Position numbers and translations under genes: made by a program. Of a stretch of DNA of 64,000 nucleotides, positions 10,294 through 20,205 are shown in pieces. The notes beneath the pieces were generated by a model, which saw nothing but the letters and a program-made list of their open reading frames with translations, made no database searches and was not told where the DNA came from. Source of the stretch: Neptunicella marina (GTDB lineage Bacteria; Pseudomonadota; Gammaproteobacteria; Enterobacterales; Alteromonadaceae); assembly GCF_014270035.1 (NCBI RefSeq), contig NZ_JACNEP010000006.1, positions 124,001 through 188,000 of the forward strand, written 5' to 3'. Every line of letters starts with the position of its first letter. The first letter of the stretch is position 1.

Positions 10294-10298
10294 TTATT

Positions 10299-10610
10299 AT
10301 GCACCCCAGTAAAGTTGATCGCGCCAATCTTAAAAAATTAACTGATTTGCCTAATATCGGCAAAGCAGGTGCCGATGACCTGCGAATGCTTGGGATCGAC
10401 AAGCCTGAGCAGTTGGTCGGTATGTGTCCGTTTCAAATGTATGAGCAACTGTGTGACATTACATCGGTGCGTCACGACCCCTGTGTTATCGATGTTTTTA
10501 TCTCGATTACCCGCTTTATTGAAGGGCAGGACGCTAAACCCTGGTGGCATTACACCTCAGAGCGAAAGGCTTTTCTTAAACAAATAGATAATCAATCCAG
10601 TAAAAATTAA
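10299..10610 (+). CDS. Cdd1-type helix-hairpin-helix protein
   Basis: This 103-residue protein has a helix-hairpin-helix at about residues 15-40 (LPNIGKAGADDLRMLGI). The family-typical segment QMYEQLCDITSVRHDPCVIDVF and the WWHYTSERK motif follow. This matches the short Cdd1 or 'pathogenicity locus' family, sometimes annotated as mitomycin-resistance related. The fold suggests nucleic-acid binding but no function is proven. I see no good ribosome-binding site; it starts five bases after the PD40 gene stop and may be translated by reinitiation. It is functionally unlike its exported neighbours. Confidence 0.75.
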   Translation: MHPSKVDRANLKKLTDLPNIGKAGADDLRMLGIDKPEQLVGMCPFQMYEQLCDITSVRHDPCVIDVFISITRFIEGQDAKPWWHYTSERKAFLKQIDNQSSKN

Positions 10611-10632
10611 AACAATATCAGGATGATAACTC

Positions 10633-11847
10633 ATGAAGTTGAAGCATATTGATGCATGGTTTTTAACGGCCGTTTGTTTGGCCTTATTTACTCTTGAAGC
10701 GAATGCCAGCACAGATAAACCAGCAAAAGAAATTACCGGTGATAATGAGATAGTTGAAACTCTCGGGATGAAACATACCCTGCGTTCCGACATACTGAAG
10801 GAACAACGGGAGTTATTAATACATTTACCGAAAAATTATCAGAATAGTGGTTTTGCATATCCGGTTTTGTACGTGCTGGATGGCGAGCAACACTTTAACA
10901 GTACGATTCAGGCTACACACAGATTATCAATCAGTGACAAATTACCAGCGCTTATTATTGTTGGCATAAGCAATAATACAGGACAGCGAATGCGTGATGC
11001 CTATTTTGAGCCGGTAAGGTTCGCGGATTTTGTGCAATCCGAAGCCGTTGCTTATGTGAATCAACATTTTCGTACGTCTTCACAAAATATATTGTTTGGT
11101 CATTCCGCCATGGGGTTGGTAACGCTCAATCTCCTTTTACAAAAAGCATCGCCATTTGAATATTTTATTGCGTCCAGTCCGGCACTGGAGGGGGAAAATG
11201 ATGGTTTAGTGAGTCAGTTAACAGCATTAGCCGGGCAGACCGAACCCCGTTCTTTGTATCTGTCAGCTGGGGAAAAAAGCCGGGAAGGAAAAGGATTTGT
11301 AGATGGGGCTCATGCTGCAGCCGAGGTTTTTAAGCGCATTTCGAATCCACATTTTTCGTGGACGTTTCAGCAACACAGTGGCCAGAATCATACGTCAGTA
11401 TCTTATTTGTCATTATTTTTAGGGCTAAGTGAGCTGTTTAACGATTATCAGGCACCACCTTTAAATACCTATCAGGAATTTAAACAATATGGCGGAATGT
11501 CTGCGCTAAAAGCATTTTATAAGAAAAGAGGTTTGAGATTTAAAAATGCGACAAAAGTACCTGTGCACACTATTGCATCACTAGCTTATGCATTTCTGTC
11601 AGAGGGAAAATCCAGCGATGGAATCACTTTGTTAACCGACAATCTCCCGGACTACTCTGACAATTCGGTGTTGTACGGAGCACTGGCTTATCTGCATGAA
11701 GAAAACCAGACCTATCAGTCAGCATTACAATCCTACCAGTCAGCTCTCAGGCATTTTAATCCGCTTCTGGAACGGCAGGAGACTCAAAAGTACTACATGG
11801 CAAAAGTACAGGAAATGGCAGAAAAACTGTCAAAGAATAAACCGTGA
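10633..11847 (+). CDS. Exported alpha/beta-hydrolase (esterase D type) with C-terminal TPR region
   Basis: This 404-residue protein has an N-terminal signal peptide (to about ANA at residue 25) and an esterase-D/IroE-like hydrolase domain (about 50-280). It carries VLYVLDGEQHF, the nucleophile elbow GHSAMG with Ser158, and a candidate catalytic His253 in QNHTS. The C-terminal third (about 310-400) is helical, with TPR-like repeats (YGALAYLHEENQTYQSALQSY). Relatives hydrolyse siderophore, formyl-glutathione or other esters; the substrate here is unknown. An AGGATGA ribosome-binding site is present. A protein of the same architecture lies at 22170-23324 but has lost the serine. Confidence 0.8.
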   Translation: MKLKHIDAWFLTAVCLALFTLEANASTDKPAKEITGDNEIVETLGMKHTLRSDILKEQRELLIHLPKNYQNSGFAYPVLYVLDGEQHFNSTIQATHRLSISDKLPALIIVGISNNTGQRMRDAYFEPVRFADFVQSEAVAYVNQHFRTSSQNILFGHSAMGLVTLNLLLQKASPFEYFIASSPALEGENDGLVSQLTALAGQTEPRSLYLSAGEKSREGKGFVDGAHAAAEVFKRISNPHFSWTFQQHSGQNHTSVSYLSLFLGLSELFNDYQAPPLNTYQEFKQYGGMSALKAFYKKRGLRFKNATKVPVHTIASLAYAFLSEGKSSDGITLLTDNLPDYSDNSVLYGALAYLHEENQTYQSALQSYQSALRHFNPLLERQETQKYYMAKVQEMAEKLSKNKP

Positions 11848-11949
11848 GATTGCACGCTTAAGCGTATGAGACGGTAAATGTCATTGGGGCAGGCACTGAT
11901 TTATTAAACAGGCAGCCTGAGTTTTTAGCTTAAAGTAAGTTGAGATAAC

Positions 11950-12588
11950 TTGTTGAACAATAAACTAATTTGGGTAATTGATTCACCTTTTTCCAGAGCA
12001 ATAAAGTGGTTACTGATGGATCAAAAGATTCAGCATCAGGATCATATCCTTACCTGGGATCAGTTATCGTCCGACAGTTTGTTAGCGGCCTCTAATCCTA
12101 AAAAACAAGTGCCTGTATATATCAACCAACAGCAATTTTTATACGATGCACTGCTAATCGCATTAAGTGTATTACCGGCTGACTGGTATCAATCTGCAGA
12201 TGCAAAAATTTATCGTCTGGCAGACGCTGATTTAGAAACCGCAATTATTTTTTTATTCAGAGCCAGTTTATTAAAGGAACAATTTGGAGCAAGTGAAAAC
12301 AGTGAGTTAATGCAACAGGCGGGTATTCGTGTATACCAGCAAAGTACTGATATCTTATTTGATTATTTTGCGGGTATACCACAATCGCATGATTTGAATG
12401 TTGGGGCTGTGCTGGCTTTTAGTGCAATACTTGCCTGCAGATCGCTTTCAGATAGCGACATGATATTAGATTATCGTGTTAGTGAACTGAGCAAACTGTC
12501 GTGCGCGATGAGTAGTAATGTGATTTATCATCAAATGGCGACGACCTATGCAGGCCAACCGGCAAACAGTCTGCCGTTTTATATTTGA
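11950..12588 (+). CDS. Glutathione S-transferase-like protein
   Basis: This 212-residue protein has an N-terminal thioredoxin-like half (IDSPFSRAIKWLLMDQKI, then NPKKQVPVYIN and FLYDALLI). These match the active-site loop, the cis-proline VPV and the region that normally carries the glutathione-binding Glu-Ser. Here that last pair reads YDAL, so glutathione binding is uncertain. A helical C-terminal half follows. Initiation is probably at one of two consecutive TTG codons (11950 or 11953), with only a weak ribosome-binding site. The reaction is unknown. Confidence 0.65.
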   Translation: MLNNKLIWVIDSPFSRAIKWLLMDQKIQHQDHILTWDQLSSDSLLAASNPKKQVPVYINQQQFLYDALLIALSVLPADWYQSADAKIYRLADADLETAIIFLFRASLLKEQFGASENSELMQQAGIRVYQQSTDILFDYFAGIPQSHDLNVGAVLAFSAILACRSLSDSDMILDYRVSELSKLSCAMSSNVIYHQMATTYAGQPANSLPFYI

Positions 12589-12668
12589 ATGAGAAACGTA
12601 AATTTATCCTGTTAAGGTTTTATTTATTGCAAAATAACGTTGAGCAAGACTAATGAAACTTATTACGA

Positions 12669-13904
12669 TTAAAATCTAAATTGCGCCATTAACATTACTT
12701 GTTGCTGACGATGGGCTGCCTGCCAGTTACGCCACAAGGTTCGGTTTTCATTATCGCTGTTCACATGTAACCACTCTGCACCCAGATTCCACTGCGGCGA
12801 ATACTGATAGCGCCACGCCAGCGTAATGCTATGGCCGTGACTATCATTGGGATCGGCGGGGTTGGCGTCGGTTTCCACCACTTCAAAATCATCAAAGCGG
12901 GCAGAAAAACGGTGTTTATCCCACTGATAACTGGCCATCAGATACCATGACGTAAAGTCAGTATATACACCACCATCATAGGTACCCATGCCGGTTTGAC
13001 CGTCCATCCACTGCGCCAGTATTCTGAAGTTTCGGTTGAATTTATGTTGTACCGCCAGAGATAAAAAGTGATTCTGCCATGCATATTGCCAGTTACTTTC
13101 AACTGCCAGTGGATCGGCACTATTGTTGTAGTAATACAGACGTACATCGGTTTGTTGTAGATAACGCCAGTTAATGCCGGCGTAATAGCCAAAACGACCA
13201 TCGGTTTCGCGGGTGACCTGTAAATGATCCGGGAAGGCTTTGTCGAACATGCCAAACTGGAAATAATCGGCAAAATAAACGCGTTCATTCAGACTTGTTT
13301 GGCGGTTATGCAATGCCCAGCCGCGCCAGGCTAATAATGTGCCTGCCGGGTCGTTACCTTTAAATAAAGCGGCGCTAAAGGTAAAGCTGTGGGGGCTATG
13401 GTACTGGCGACCTGAACGGGTAACACTCCATTCCAATCCTGCTACTCTGACTTCTTCTGCCAGCCAGGAATTGATGGCTGAAAAACTGTAGGTATAAGGT
13501 GATGTCCAGCCGGTATCAACATTTTCCAGCGACATCGCCGGATAAAACAGCCCTAATTTAAGTTGATGTTTTAGTCCACGACTCAGTGGTGCATAGGTTA
13601 AAAACGCCTGACTGATGCCTACATGCTGATCGCCGTCGGGATAATACTGCGCGACCACTTCATAACTCAGATCATCGATGAGATCGCCCCTGGCTTCAAT
13701 TAATGCCTGCGACAATTCCAGCGTGTCGTTTTCATTAAAACGCAATACACCTACGCCGCCTTCCATCCAGCTATTTAGCCAGTTTTTATCGTAAGCAGCA
13801 TCGACGTAACCCACTTCAACAATGCCATCCAGTTCGATTGACCGGCTAAAAGCAGTGTTGCAAAAAAGTGCGAGGGTAAGAAAACTAGTGAGGCGTTTTA
13901 TCAT
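12669..13904 (-). CDS. Outer-membrane beta-barrel protein, porin-like
   Basis: This 411-residue protein has a signal peptide (MIKRLTSFLTLALFCNTAFS). A long run of alternating amphipathic strands rich in Trp and Tyr ends in phenylalanine (VMLMAQFRF), the signature of an outer-membrane barrel. Phrases such as LKLGLFYPAMSLEN, AGLEWSVTRSG and FSARFDDFEV resemble phosphate- or carbohydrate-selective porin-like proteins. No specific family can be named with confidence. It starts two bases after the stop of the cupredoxin-like gene, so the pair is an operon. Confidence 0.75.
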   Translation of the reverse strand: MIKRLTSFLTLALFCNTAFSRSIELDGIVEVGYVDAAYDKNWLNSWMEGGVGVLRFNENDTLELSQALIEARGDLIDDLSYEVVAQYYPDGDQHVGISQAFLTYAPLSRGLKHQLKLGLFYPAMSLENVDTGWTSPYTYSFSAINSWLAEEVRVAGLEWSVTRSGRQYHSPHSFTFSAALFKGNDPAGTLLAWRGWALHNRQTSLNERVYFADYFQFGMFDKAFPDHLQVTRETDGRFGYYAGINWRYLQQTDVRLYYYNNSADPLAVESNWQYAWQNHFLSLAVQHKFNRNFRILAQWMDGQTGMGTYDGGVYTDFTSWYLMASYQWDKHRFSARFDDFEVVETDANPADPNDSHGHSITLAWRYQYSPQWNLGAEWLHVNSDNENRTLWRNWQAAHRQQQVMLMAQFRF

Positions 13905-13906
13905 CT

Positions 13907-14569
13907 TTAGTAGTCAGTTAACTCGTCATTATTTTCATAATCTGCCAATGCAGGTAACAATTCATCATTGAGTTGAATAGTCTGTTGTTTATCACCTTTA
14001 ACTGTCAGTTGAATCGCTTTGTCTTTGTCAGCATTCTGCAACAAAGGACTCCAGTACTTTAACTGATAATCTCCATCTGGCAAATCGAGCGTCACTGCGC
14101 CCTGTTTGTTAGTTTTAGCAAACCAGGGCGTATCGACCGAATAGATATAACCCAGCATCCAGTCATGAATGTTACAACCTAATACGACTTCACCCGCCTT
14201 CTCGAACTGAATGGGTTTGGCTTTACCCCCGTCATAAAGGCGCAGCTCAAAAGATTTAGCCGGGGAAAAGGAATAAACGTGATGTTTAATTGAATCGGAA
14301 TTGGGGAAGTTAACCCAGGAAGATTTTTGCACCACCAGAATATGTGGCACAAACTGTTTATGGATTTGATCCATCACTGCACTGTGATCAAGTGGTGCAG
14401 CCTCGTTTGGCATGCTGCTTTTATCCAGCGGCTCTGCGTACACCACAATATTAGGTAACAGCCTATTTTTTGAATCAGTAACGGTAACTGATAGCTCGGC
14501 GGCGTATACGCCGATGTTGAATAAACTGGAAACTAATATAACGCTTTGTGCAATAAACGATTTTTTCAT
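13907..14569 (-). CDS. Methylamine-utilization-type cupredoxin-like periplasmic protein
   Basis: This 220-residue exported protein (signal peptide to about YAAE) contains a plastocyanin-like segment with potential copper ligands: His in SIKHHVYSFSP, then Cys, His and Met in VVLGCNIHDWMLGYI. A small beta-sandwich (GAVTLDLPDGDYQLKYWSP) follows. Proteins like this are annotated 'methylamine utilization protein', but no methylamine dehydrogenase genes are nearby, so the name should not be taken as function. Copper or electron-carrier binding in the periplasm is the best inference. It is the first gene of a two-gene operon with the porin-like protein. Confidence 0.75.
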   Translation of the reverse strand: MKKSFIAQSVILVSSLFNIGVYAAELSVTVTDSKNRLLPNIVVYAEPLDKSSMPNEAAPLDHSAVMDQIHKQFVPHILVVQKSSWVNFPNSDSIKHHVYSFSPAKSFELRLYDGGKAKPIQFEKAGEVVLGCNIHDWMLGYIYSVDTPWFAKTNKQGAVTLDLPDGDYQLKYWSPLLQNADKDKAIQLTVKGDKQQTIQLNDELLPALADYENNDELTDY

Positions 14570-14641
14570 GTTGATCTAACTTCCACTTTTACAACATCAG
14601 ACCCTGCTAACAGGGATATTTATTCAATATAAACGTTACTA

Positions 14642-15037
14642 TCAGGCTTCTACCCATAATGCTTGTAGTTTTTCGCGTACATCATCTGGCAGCGGCGTCG
14701 ATTTTTGTTGCTGGTAATCGAAATGAACCAGTGTGGTGCGCCCTTCGGCACATAACTCGCCGCGCTGCCACACTTGTTGATAGACCTCGCAGGATTTATT
14801 ACCCAAACGGCTAATACCGGTTTTGATTTCCACTTCCGGGCCCATAAAAATCTGCGCCAGAAAATCCACTTTATAACTGGCCAGTATAATTGGCCAGTTA
14901 TCTAAATCCATTTCTGGCGTGAATAGCTTAAACAGCGGCTCACGCGCCGCTTCAAACCAGCCAACCAGCACAGTATTGCTCACGTGTTTAAGCGCATCGG
15001 TTTCGTAAAATCTAACCTGTAATTTATGACTTAACAT
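14642..15037 (-). CDS. Acyl-CoA thioesterase, hotdog fold (YbgC/FadM type)
   Basis: This 131-residue protein has the 4-hydroxybenzoyl-CoA thioesterase signature: VRFYETDALKHVSNTVLVGWFEAARE, with the catalytic Asp in the ETDALKHVSN loop. A typical LVHFDYQQQK strand lies near the end. It should hydrolyse acyl-CoA thioesters in the cytosol; the chain-length preference cannot be read. AAGGAAG precedes the ATG, which lies nine bases downstream of the uvrA stop, so it is cotranscribed with uvrA. A functional link to DNA repair is not implied. Confidence 0.85.
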   Translation of the reverse strand: MLSHKLQVRFYETDALKHVSNTVLVGWFEAAREPLFKLFTPEMDLDNWPIILASYKVDFLAQIFMGPEVEIKTGISRLGNKSCEVYQQVWQRGELCAEGRTTLVHFDYQQQKSTPLPDDVREKLQALWVEA

Positions 15038-15046
15038 TTAACTTCC

Positions 15047-17869
15047 TTACAGCAAAGGTTTTAAGAATCGAGCGGTATGCGATTGTTTCTCTTCCGCCAG
15101 TTGCTCTGGTGTGCCCTGCGCAATAATCTGTCCCCCACCTGAGCCACCCTCCGGGCCTAAATCGATGATCCAGTCAGCGGTTTTGATCACATCGAGATTA
15201 TGCTCAATGACCACCATGGTATTGCCGTGATCGCGCAGACGATGCAGTACTTCCAGAAGCTGTTTAATATCCTGAAAGTGCAGACCGGTAGTCGGTTCAT
15301 CCAGAATATAGAGTGTCTGGCCGGTATCACGTTTGGATAATTCACGCGCCAGTTTGACCCGTTGCGCTTCACCACCGGATAAGGTGGTGGCCGCCTGACC
15401 AAGACGGATATAACTCAAACCTACATCCATCAGGGTTTGTAACTTGCGAGCTACCGCTGGGATTACATCAAAGAACTGGCGAGCATCTTCGACTGTCATT
15501 TCCAGCACTTCGTGAATGTTTTTACCCTTGTACTGAATTTCCAGCGTTTCGCGATTGTAACGCTGGCTTTTACACACATCACAAGGCACATAAACATCGG
15601 GCAGGAAGTGCATTTCTACTTTAATTACGCCGTCACCCTGACAGGCTTCACAGCGACCGCCTTTCACGTTAAAGCTAAAGCGTCCTGGTTTGTAACCGCG
15701 TGAGCGCGCTTCCTGTGTACCGGCAAATAATTCACGGATTGGTGTGAAAATACCGGCATAGGTAGCAGGGTTGGAGCGTGGTGTGCGTCCAATCGGGCTT
15801 TGGTCGATATCGACCACCTTATCCAGCTGATCCAATCCCGTAATGCTGGTATAAGGTGACGGTTCACCTGTGGTGGCACCATTTAATTCGCGGTGAGCGA
15901 TTTTGTAAAAAGTATCGTTAATCAGAGTGGATTTACCTGAGCCGGATACCCCGGTTACGCAAGTCATCAGGCCGATGGGAACATTTAAATCCACTGATTG
16001 TAAGTTATTACCGGTCGCCCCTTTTAATTCTACCCAGCCCTTTTCGCCGGCCGGGGTGCGGGTTTTAGGCACTTCAATTTTGACTTCACCGCTTAAATAT
16101 TTGCCGGTTAAGGAATTAGGATTGCTTTTGATTTGTTCGAGTGTGCCTTCGGCAACAATTTCACCACCGTGCACCCCTGCACCCGGGCCAATATCGACAA
16201 TATGGTCGGCTTCACGAATGGCATCTTCATCGTGCTCAACCACAATCACGGTATTGCCCAAATCACGCAGGTGAGTCAGGGTTGATAACAGTCTTTCGTT
16301 ATCACGCTGATGCAAACCGATTGATGGTTCATCCAGAACATATAAAACGCCGACTAAACCGGCACCAATCTGGCTGGCCAGACGAATACGCTGGGCTTCA
16401 CCACCTGATAAGGTATCAGCGCTACGCGACATGTTTAGATAATTAAGGCCCACGTTAACCAAAAAGCTCAAACGATCGTTGATTTCCTTGAGAATTTTCT
16501 CAGCAATCTGTGCACGTTTACCGCTTAGGTTTAAAGTTTCAAAAAACGTTAGTGCATCGGCAATCGACATTTCAGTCACTTGCGGCAAGGTAGTGTTTTC
16601 CACATACACATGGCGCGCTTCCTGACGTAAACGTGTACCGTGACAGCTATGACAAGGCTGCTGGCTTAAATATTTGGCTAACTCTTCACGCACCGCATTC
16701 GATTCAGTCTCTTTATAGCGGCGCTGCATATTGGGAATGATGCCTTCAAACGGATGCTGACGTTCAATCACATCACCACGGTCGTTAATGTATTTAAATT
16801 TGATTGAGGTGCTTTTGCTACCAAACAACACCACATCCTGCGCTGCTTTTTCCATTTCGGCAAAAGGTTGGGTTAAATCAAATTTGTAATGTTCAGCCAC
16901 GGCTTGCAGCATTTGAAAATAATAAAAACTGCGCTTATCCCAGCCACGTATGGCACCACCGGATAAACTCAGTTCATCGTTGGAAATAATGCGCGCCGGA
17001 TCAAAAAACTGACTGGTACCTAACCCGTCACAGCTTGGGCAGGCACCCGCAGGGTTGTTGAACGAAAACAGACGAGGTTCCAGTTCGGCCATGCTGTATC
17101 CGCAGTGCGGGCAGGCAAAGTTAGATGAAAATACGATTTCTTCTTTATCCGGTTCGTCCATCCAGCTAATGCGGGCACTACCGCCGGATAATTCCAGTGC
17201 GGTTTCAAAGGATTCTGCCAGACGCAATTGAATATCTTCGCGTACTTTAAAACGGTCAACGATCACATCGATATCGTGTTTTTTGTGTAAATCCAGTGGC
17301 GGTGGATCAGATAAATCACACACTTCACCATCAATGCGTGCGCGGATAAAACCTTGTGCGGCTAAGTTTTCCAGCGTTTTGGTATGTTCGCCTTTACGTC
17401 CCGAAACAATCGGGGCGAGTAACATCAGTTTGCTGTCGGCAGGCAACGCCAGAACGCGATCAACCATTTGGCTAACCGTTTGGGCATCGAGCGGCACATC
17501 GTGATCGGGGCAGCGCGGCTCACCGGCACGTGCATACAGCAATCGCAGGTAATCGTAAATTTCGGTAATGGTACCCACAGTCGAACGCGGGTTATGCGAC
17601 GTGGATTTTTGCTCGATGGAAATGGCAGGCGACAGGCCTTCAATATGATCCACATCGGGTTTTTCCATCATGGATAAAAATTGACGCGCATAAGTAGAAA
17701 GAGACTCTACATAACGTCTTTGTCCTTCGGCATATAAAGTATCAAATGCAAGTGAGGACTTACCTGAACCCGATAAGCCTGTGATAACAATGAGCTTATC
17801 CCGGGGAAGATCCAGGCTGATGTTTTTGAGGTTGTGAGTACGGGCACCGCGAACTTCTATTTTATCCAT
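15047..17869 (-). CDS. uvrA: Excinuclease ABC subunit A
   Basis: This 940-residue protein is the damage-recognition ATPase of nucleotide excision repair, partner of UvrB. It has the UvrA duplication: two Walker A motifs ([12 protein letters not shown] and [10 protein letters not shown]) and two ABC signatures (LSGGEAQR). Zinc-binding CxxC clusters ([38 protein letters not shown]) and Walker [13 protein letters not shown] / [12 protein letters not shown] are present. The start is ATG 17869 with AAGG upstream; the frame open to 17914 adds residues not found in the family. I see no canonical LexA box in the 134-nt spacer shared with the divergent MFS gene. Confidence 0.97.
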   Translation of the reverse strand: MDKIEVRGARTHNLKNISLDLPRDKLIVITGLSGSGKSSLAFDTLYAEGQRRYVESLSTYARQFLSMMEKPDVDHIEGLSPAISIEQKSTSHNPRSTVGTITEIYDYLRLLYARAGEPRCPDHDVPLDAQTVSQMVDRVLALPADSKLMLLAPIVSGRKGEHTKTLENLAAQGFIRARIDGEVCDLSDPPPLDLHKKHDIDVIVDRFKVREDIQLRLAESFETALELSGGSARISWMDEPDKEEIVFSSNFACPHCGYSMAELEPRLFSFNNPAGACPSCDGLGTSQFFDPARIISNDELSLSGGAIRGWDKRSFYYFQMLQAVAEHYKFDLTQPFAEMEKAAQDVVLFGSKSTSIKFKYINDRGDVIERQHPFEGIIPNMQRRYKETESNAVREELAKYLSQQPCHSCHGTRLRQEARHVYVENTTLPQVTEMSIADALTFFETLNLSGKRAQIAEKILKEINDRLSFLVNVGLNYLNMSRSADTLSGGEAQRIRLASQIGAGLVGVLYVLDEPSIGLHQRDNERLLSTLTHLRDLGNTVIVVEHDEDAIREADHIVDIGPGAGVHGGEIVAEGTLEQIKSNPNSLTGKYLSGEVKIEVPKTRTPAGEKGWVELKGATGNNLQSVDLNVPIGLMTCVTGVSGSGKSTLINDTFYKIAHRELNGATTGEPSPYTSITGLDQLDKVVDIDQSPIGRTPRSNPATYAGIFTPIRELFAGTQEARSRGYKPGRFSFNVKGGRCEACQGDGVIKVEMHFLPDVYVPCDVCKSQRYNRETLEIQYKGKNIHEVLEMTVEDARQFFDVIPAVARKLQTLMDVGLSYIRLGQAATTLSGGEAQRVKLARELSKRDTGQTLYILDEPTTGLHFQDIKQLLEVLHRLRDHGNTMVVIEHNLDVIKTADWIIDLGPEGGSGGGQIIAQGTPEQLAEEKQSHTARFLKPLL

Positions 17870-18003
17870 AACGCCTTGAATTGCCGAAAATTGAAAACCC
17901 CCAGTATCGCACATTCGCTGAGCAAGATGCGAAATGAAATTCGGTTTTTTGCACTATACCCTTGTGATAAACTTTTGAGCTTTTCCAACGAGCTATTTTT
18001 CCT

Positions 18004-19353
18004 TTGAATAAATTAGAAATTAAAGCCGCAATTTCTCTCGCATCCATCTATGTGTTGCGCATGCTCGGCTTATTTATGGTGATGCCGGTACTGGCGGTAC
18101 TGGGCAAAAGTTTTGATGATTATTCTCCTTTCCTGGTTGGTCTGGCCATTGGTGGTTACGGTTTAACTCAGGCTGTGCTGCAAATTCCCATGGGCACTTT
18201 ATCTGATCGTGTTGGCCGTAAACCGGTGATCATCGGTGGTTTGATGATGTTTGTTATCGGTAGCTGGGTAGCGGGCAGTGCTGACAGCTTAACCGGGGTT
18301 GTTATCGGACGATTTTTACAAGGTGCCGGTGCTATTGCGGGGGCGGTAATGGCGCTGGCAGGAGATGTCAGCCGTGATACCCAGCGCAGTAAAATGATGG
18401 CAATTATTGGTATTTCGATTGGTTTTTCATTTTATCTGGCGGTGATATTAGGGCCTATTATTACCAGTGCCTTTGGTTTGAGTGGCATTTTTTATATCAC
18501 GGCTATTTTAGGTACTTTGGCAATCCCATTGGTTAAATTTGTGGTGCCTGATGCGATTAACCTGGCCCCTAGTCGGGATACATTGCCATTGATTGCGGAT
18601 GTTAAAAAAGTACTGAAACAAGGTCAGTTAATGCGCCTCAATGTCAGCGTATTATTGCTGCACATGTTAATCACTCTGTTGTTTACTCAGTTGCCCGGAT
18701 TGATTAGCAAAGCGGGCTGGCCACTGGAAAAACACTGGGAACTGTATCTACCCATCCTGATTTTATCGATTGCCGGTCTCGGTTTACTGATGCGCTTAAG
18801 CAAGCATTTATCACCCGCACGCCCCATGCAGTTAGCCATTGGTTTACTGATTTTGGCCTTTGCCGGGTTTATCTGGATGGATTTGTCCCTGCATATTTTA
18901 TTGATGCTGGGTTTGTTATTTTTTATTGGGTTTAATTTCCTTGAAGCAAATTTACCGGCACTGGTGTCGGGCATAGCGCCTGCGGGTAAAAAAGGTTCAG
19001 CAATGGGCATTTATGCCAGTTTCCAGTTTTTTGGTGCCTTTTTGGGCGGAACGCTGGCTGGTGCCATTACTCAAGAGTTAGGCGGGCAACTGGTATTTGC
19101 TTTAGCATTAGCCATTTGCATTGCCTGGTTACCAATACTGTCAGGATTCAATGGAAATAATCACCTAAAACGGTATACACTAGCGTTAGATTTACAACAC
19201 TGCAGCGCACAAGAATTAGCGCAAAAACTAACAGCGTTAAGTGGTGTAAAAGACGTCACTATTATCCTTGAAGAGCAAACAGCCTATCTTAAAGTCGAGG
19301 ATCAACATTTTAACTTGCAGCAGGCCAGAGAGATTGCTGGTCAGTCATCATAA
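18004..19353 (+). CDS. YajR-like MFS transporter with C-terminal YAM-like domain
   Basis: This 449-residue protein has 12 membrane helices and the MFS motif A GTLSDRVGRKPVI after helix 2. A cytoplasmic ferredoxin-like tail of about 65 residues follows (KRYTLALDLQHCSAQELAQKL to the C terminus) and resembles the YAM domain of Escherichia coli YajR. The transported substrate is unknown. The start is a TTG with a weak ribosome-binding site; homologous proteins begin in the same place (NKLEIKAAISLASIYVLRM). ssb follows after 12 bases, so cotranscription is possible. It is divergent from uvrA. Confidence 0.85.
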   Translation: MNKLEIKAAISLASIYVLRMLGLFMVMPVLAVLGKSFDDYSPFLVGLAIGGYGLTQAVLQIPMGTLSDRVGRKPVIIGGLMMFVIGSWVAGSADSLTGVVIGRFLQGAGAIAGAVMALAGDVSRDTQRSKMMAIIGISIGFSFYLAVILGPIITSAFGLSGIFYITAILGTLAIPLVKFVVPDAINLAPSRDTLPLIADVKKVLKQGQLMRLNVSVLLLHMLITLLFTQLPGLISKAGWPLEKHWELYLPILILSIAGLGLLMRLSKHLSPARPMQLAIGLLILAFAGFIWMDLSLHILLMLGLLFFIGFNFLEANLPALVSGIAPAGKKGSAMGIYASFQFFGAFLGGTLAGAITQELGGQLVFALALAICIAWLPILSGFNGNNHLKRYTLALDLQHCSAQELAQKLTALSGVKDVTIILEEQTAYLKVEDQHFNLQQAREIAGQSS

Positions 19354-19365
19354 TCAGGAGCAATA

Positions 19366-19917
19366 ATGGCAAGTCGCGGAATTAATAAAGTTATTTTAGT
19401 GGGCAACCTGGGTCAGGATCCGGAAGTTCGCTACACGCCAAACGGCAAAGCAGTGGCGAACTTAACGCTTGCTACTTCTGAAAGCTGGAAAGATCAATCT
19501 GGTCAGATTCAGGAAAAAACTGAATGGCACCGTGTGTCCATGTTTGGGAAATTAGCTGAAATTGCGGGTGAATACCTGAAAAAAGGCAGCCAGGTCTATG
19601 TGGAAGGTAAACTGCAAACCCGTAAATGGCAGGACCAGCAAGGTCAGGATCGTTATACCACTGAGATTGTGTTAGATCCGTTTAACGGCGTAATGCAAAT
19701 GCTGGGTGGTGGTTCTGGCGGTGGTAACCGTGGTCAGAGCAATGATGGTGGTGGTTATCAGCAACGTGCACCTCAGCAGCAACAACCACAGTATCAGCAA
19801 TATCCAAATCAGGGTGGTGGTCAGCCGCAACAAAGCCGTCCACAGCAACAATCGCAGCAAAATAACCCGCCTATGGCTGAGCCAGACTTCGATTTTGATG
19901 ACGATATCCCGTTCTAG
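19366..19917 (+). CDS. ssb: Single-stranded DNA-binding protein
   Basis: This 183-residue SSB has an N-terminal OB fold ([45 protein letters not shown]). A Gly/Gln-rich flexible linker (about residues 115-165) and the acidic tip [10 protein letters not shown] follow; the tip docks partner proteins. It binds single-stranded DNA as a tetramer in replication, repair and recombination. AGGAG lies just before the ATG. The uvrA-MFS-ssb arrangement differs from the enterobacterial one, where uvrA and ssb are directly divergent. Confidence 0.97.
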   Translation: MASRGINKVILVGNLGQDPEVRYTPNGKAVANLTLATSESWKDQSGQIQEKTEWHRVSMFGKLAEIAGEYLKKGSQVYVEGKLQTRKWQDQQGQDRYTTEIVLDPFNGVMQMLGGGSGGGNRGQSNDGGGYQQRAPQQQQPQYQQYPNQGGGQPQQSRPQQQSQQNNPPMAEPDFDFDDDIPF

Positions 19918-19953
19918 CTTTCCAATCTTTACACTGTAAAGAACAAATTTTGA

Positions 19954-19985
19954 CAAAGCCCTGTTTTAACAGGGCTTTTGTTTTT
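19954..19985 (+). terminator. Terminator after ssb
   Basis: AAAGCCCTG (19955-19963) pairs with CAGGGCTTT (19970-19978), followed by a T-rich tail. Confidence 0.9.
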
Positions 19986-20205
19986 CTGCAAAAATTAACA
20001 TTCCGAAATTTTTGTCTGTTTGAGAGGGTCTTAATTATCGCGAATAACCCACCTGAATTTATTTGATGTGGTGACGTTTAGTGGACTGATAACGCGGTAA
20101 ATACCCCATAGCAGACTGTCGAAAACTATGGGTACGTTAACTACAAATTTGCTGAGTTGAAGTCAAAGATTTATATGTGAAGTTTCCTAATTTGTGAGAA
20201 ATTTG

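Noticed and set aside
13907-14569. Methylamine degradation gene cluster
   Set aside because: Despite the common name of this protein family, no mau-type dehydrogenase, maturation or amicyanin genes are present nearby.
19672-19956. 94-codon minus-strand frame opposite ssb
   Set aside because: It is the mirror of the Gly/Gln-rich ssb linker, giving a Leu/Thr repeat; not a credible protein.
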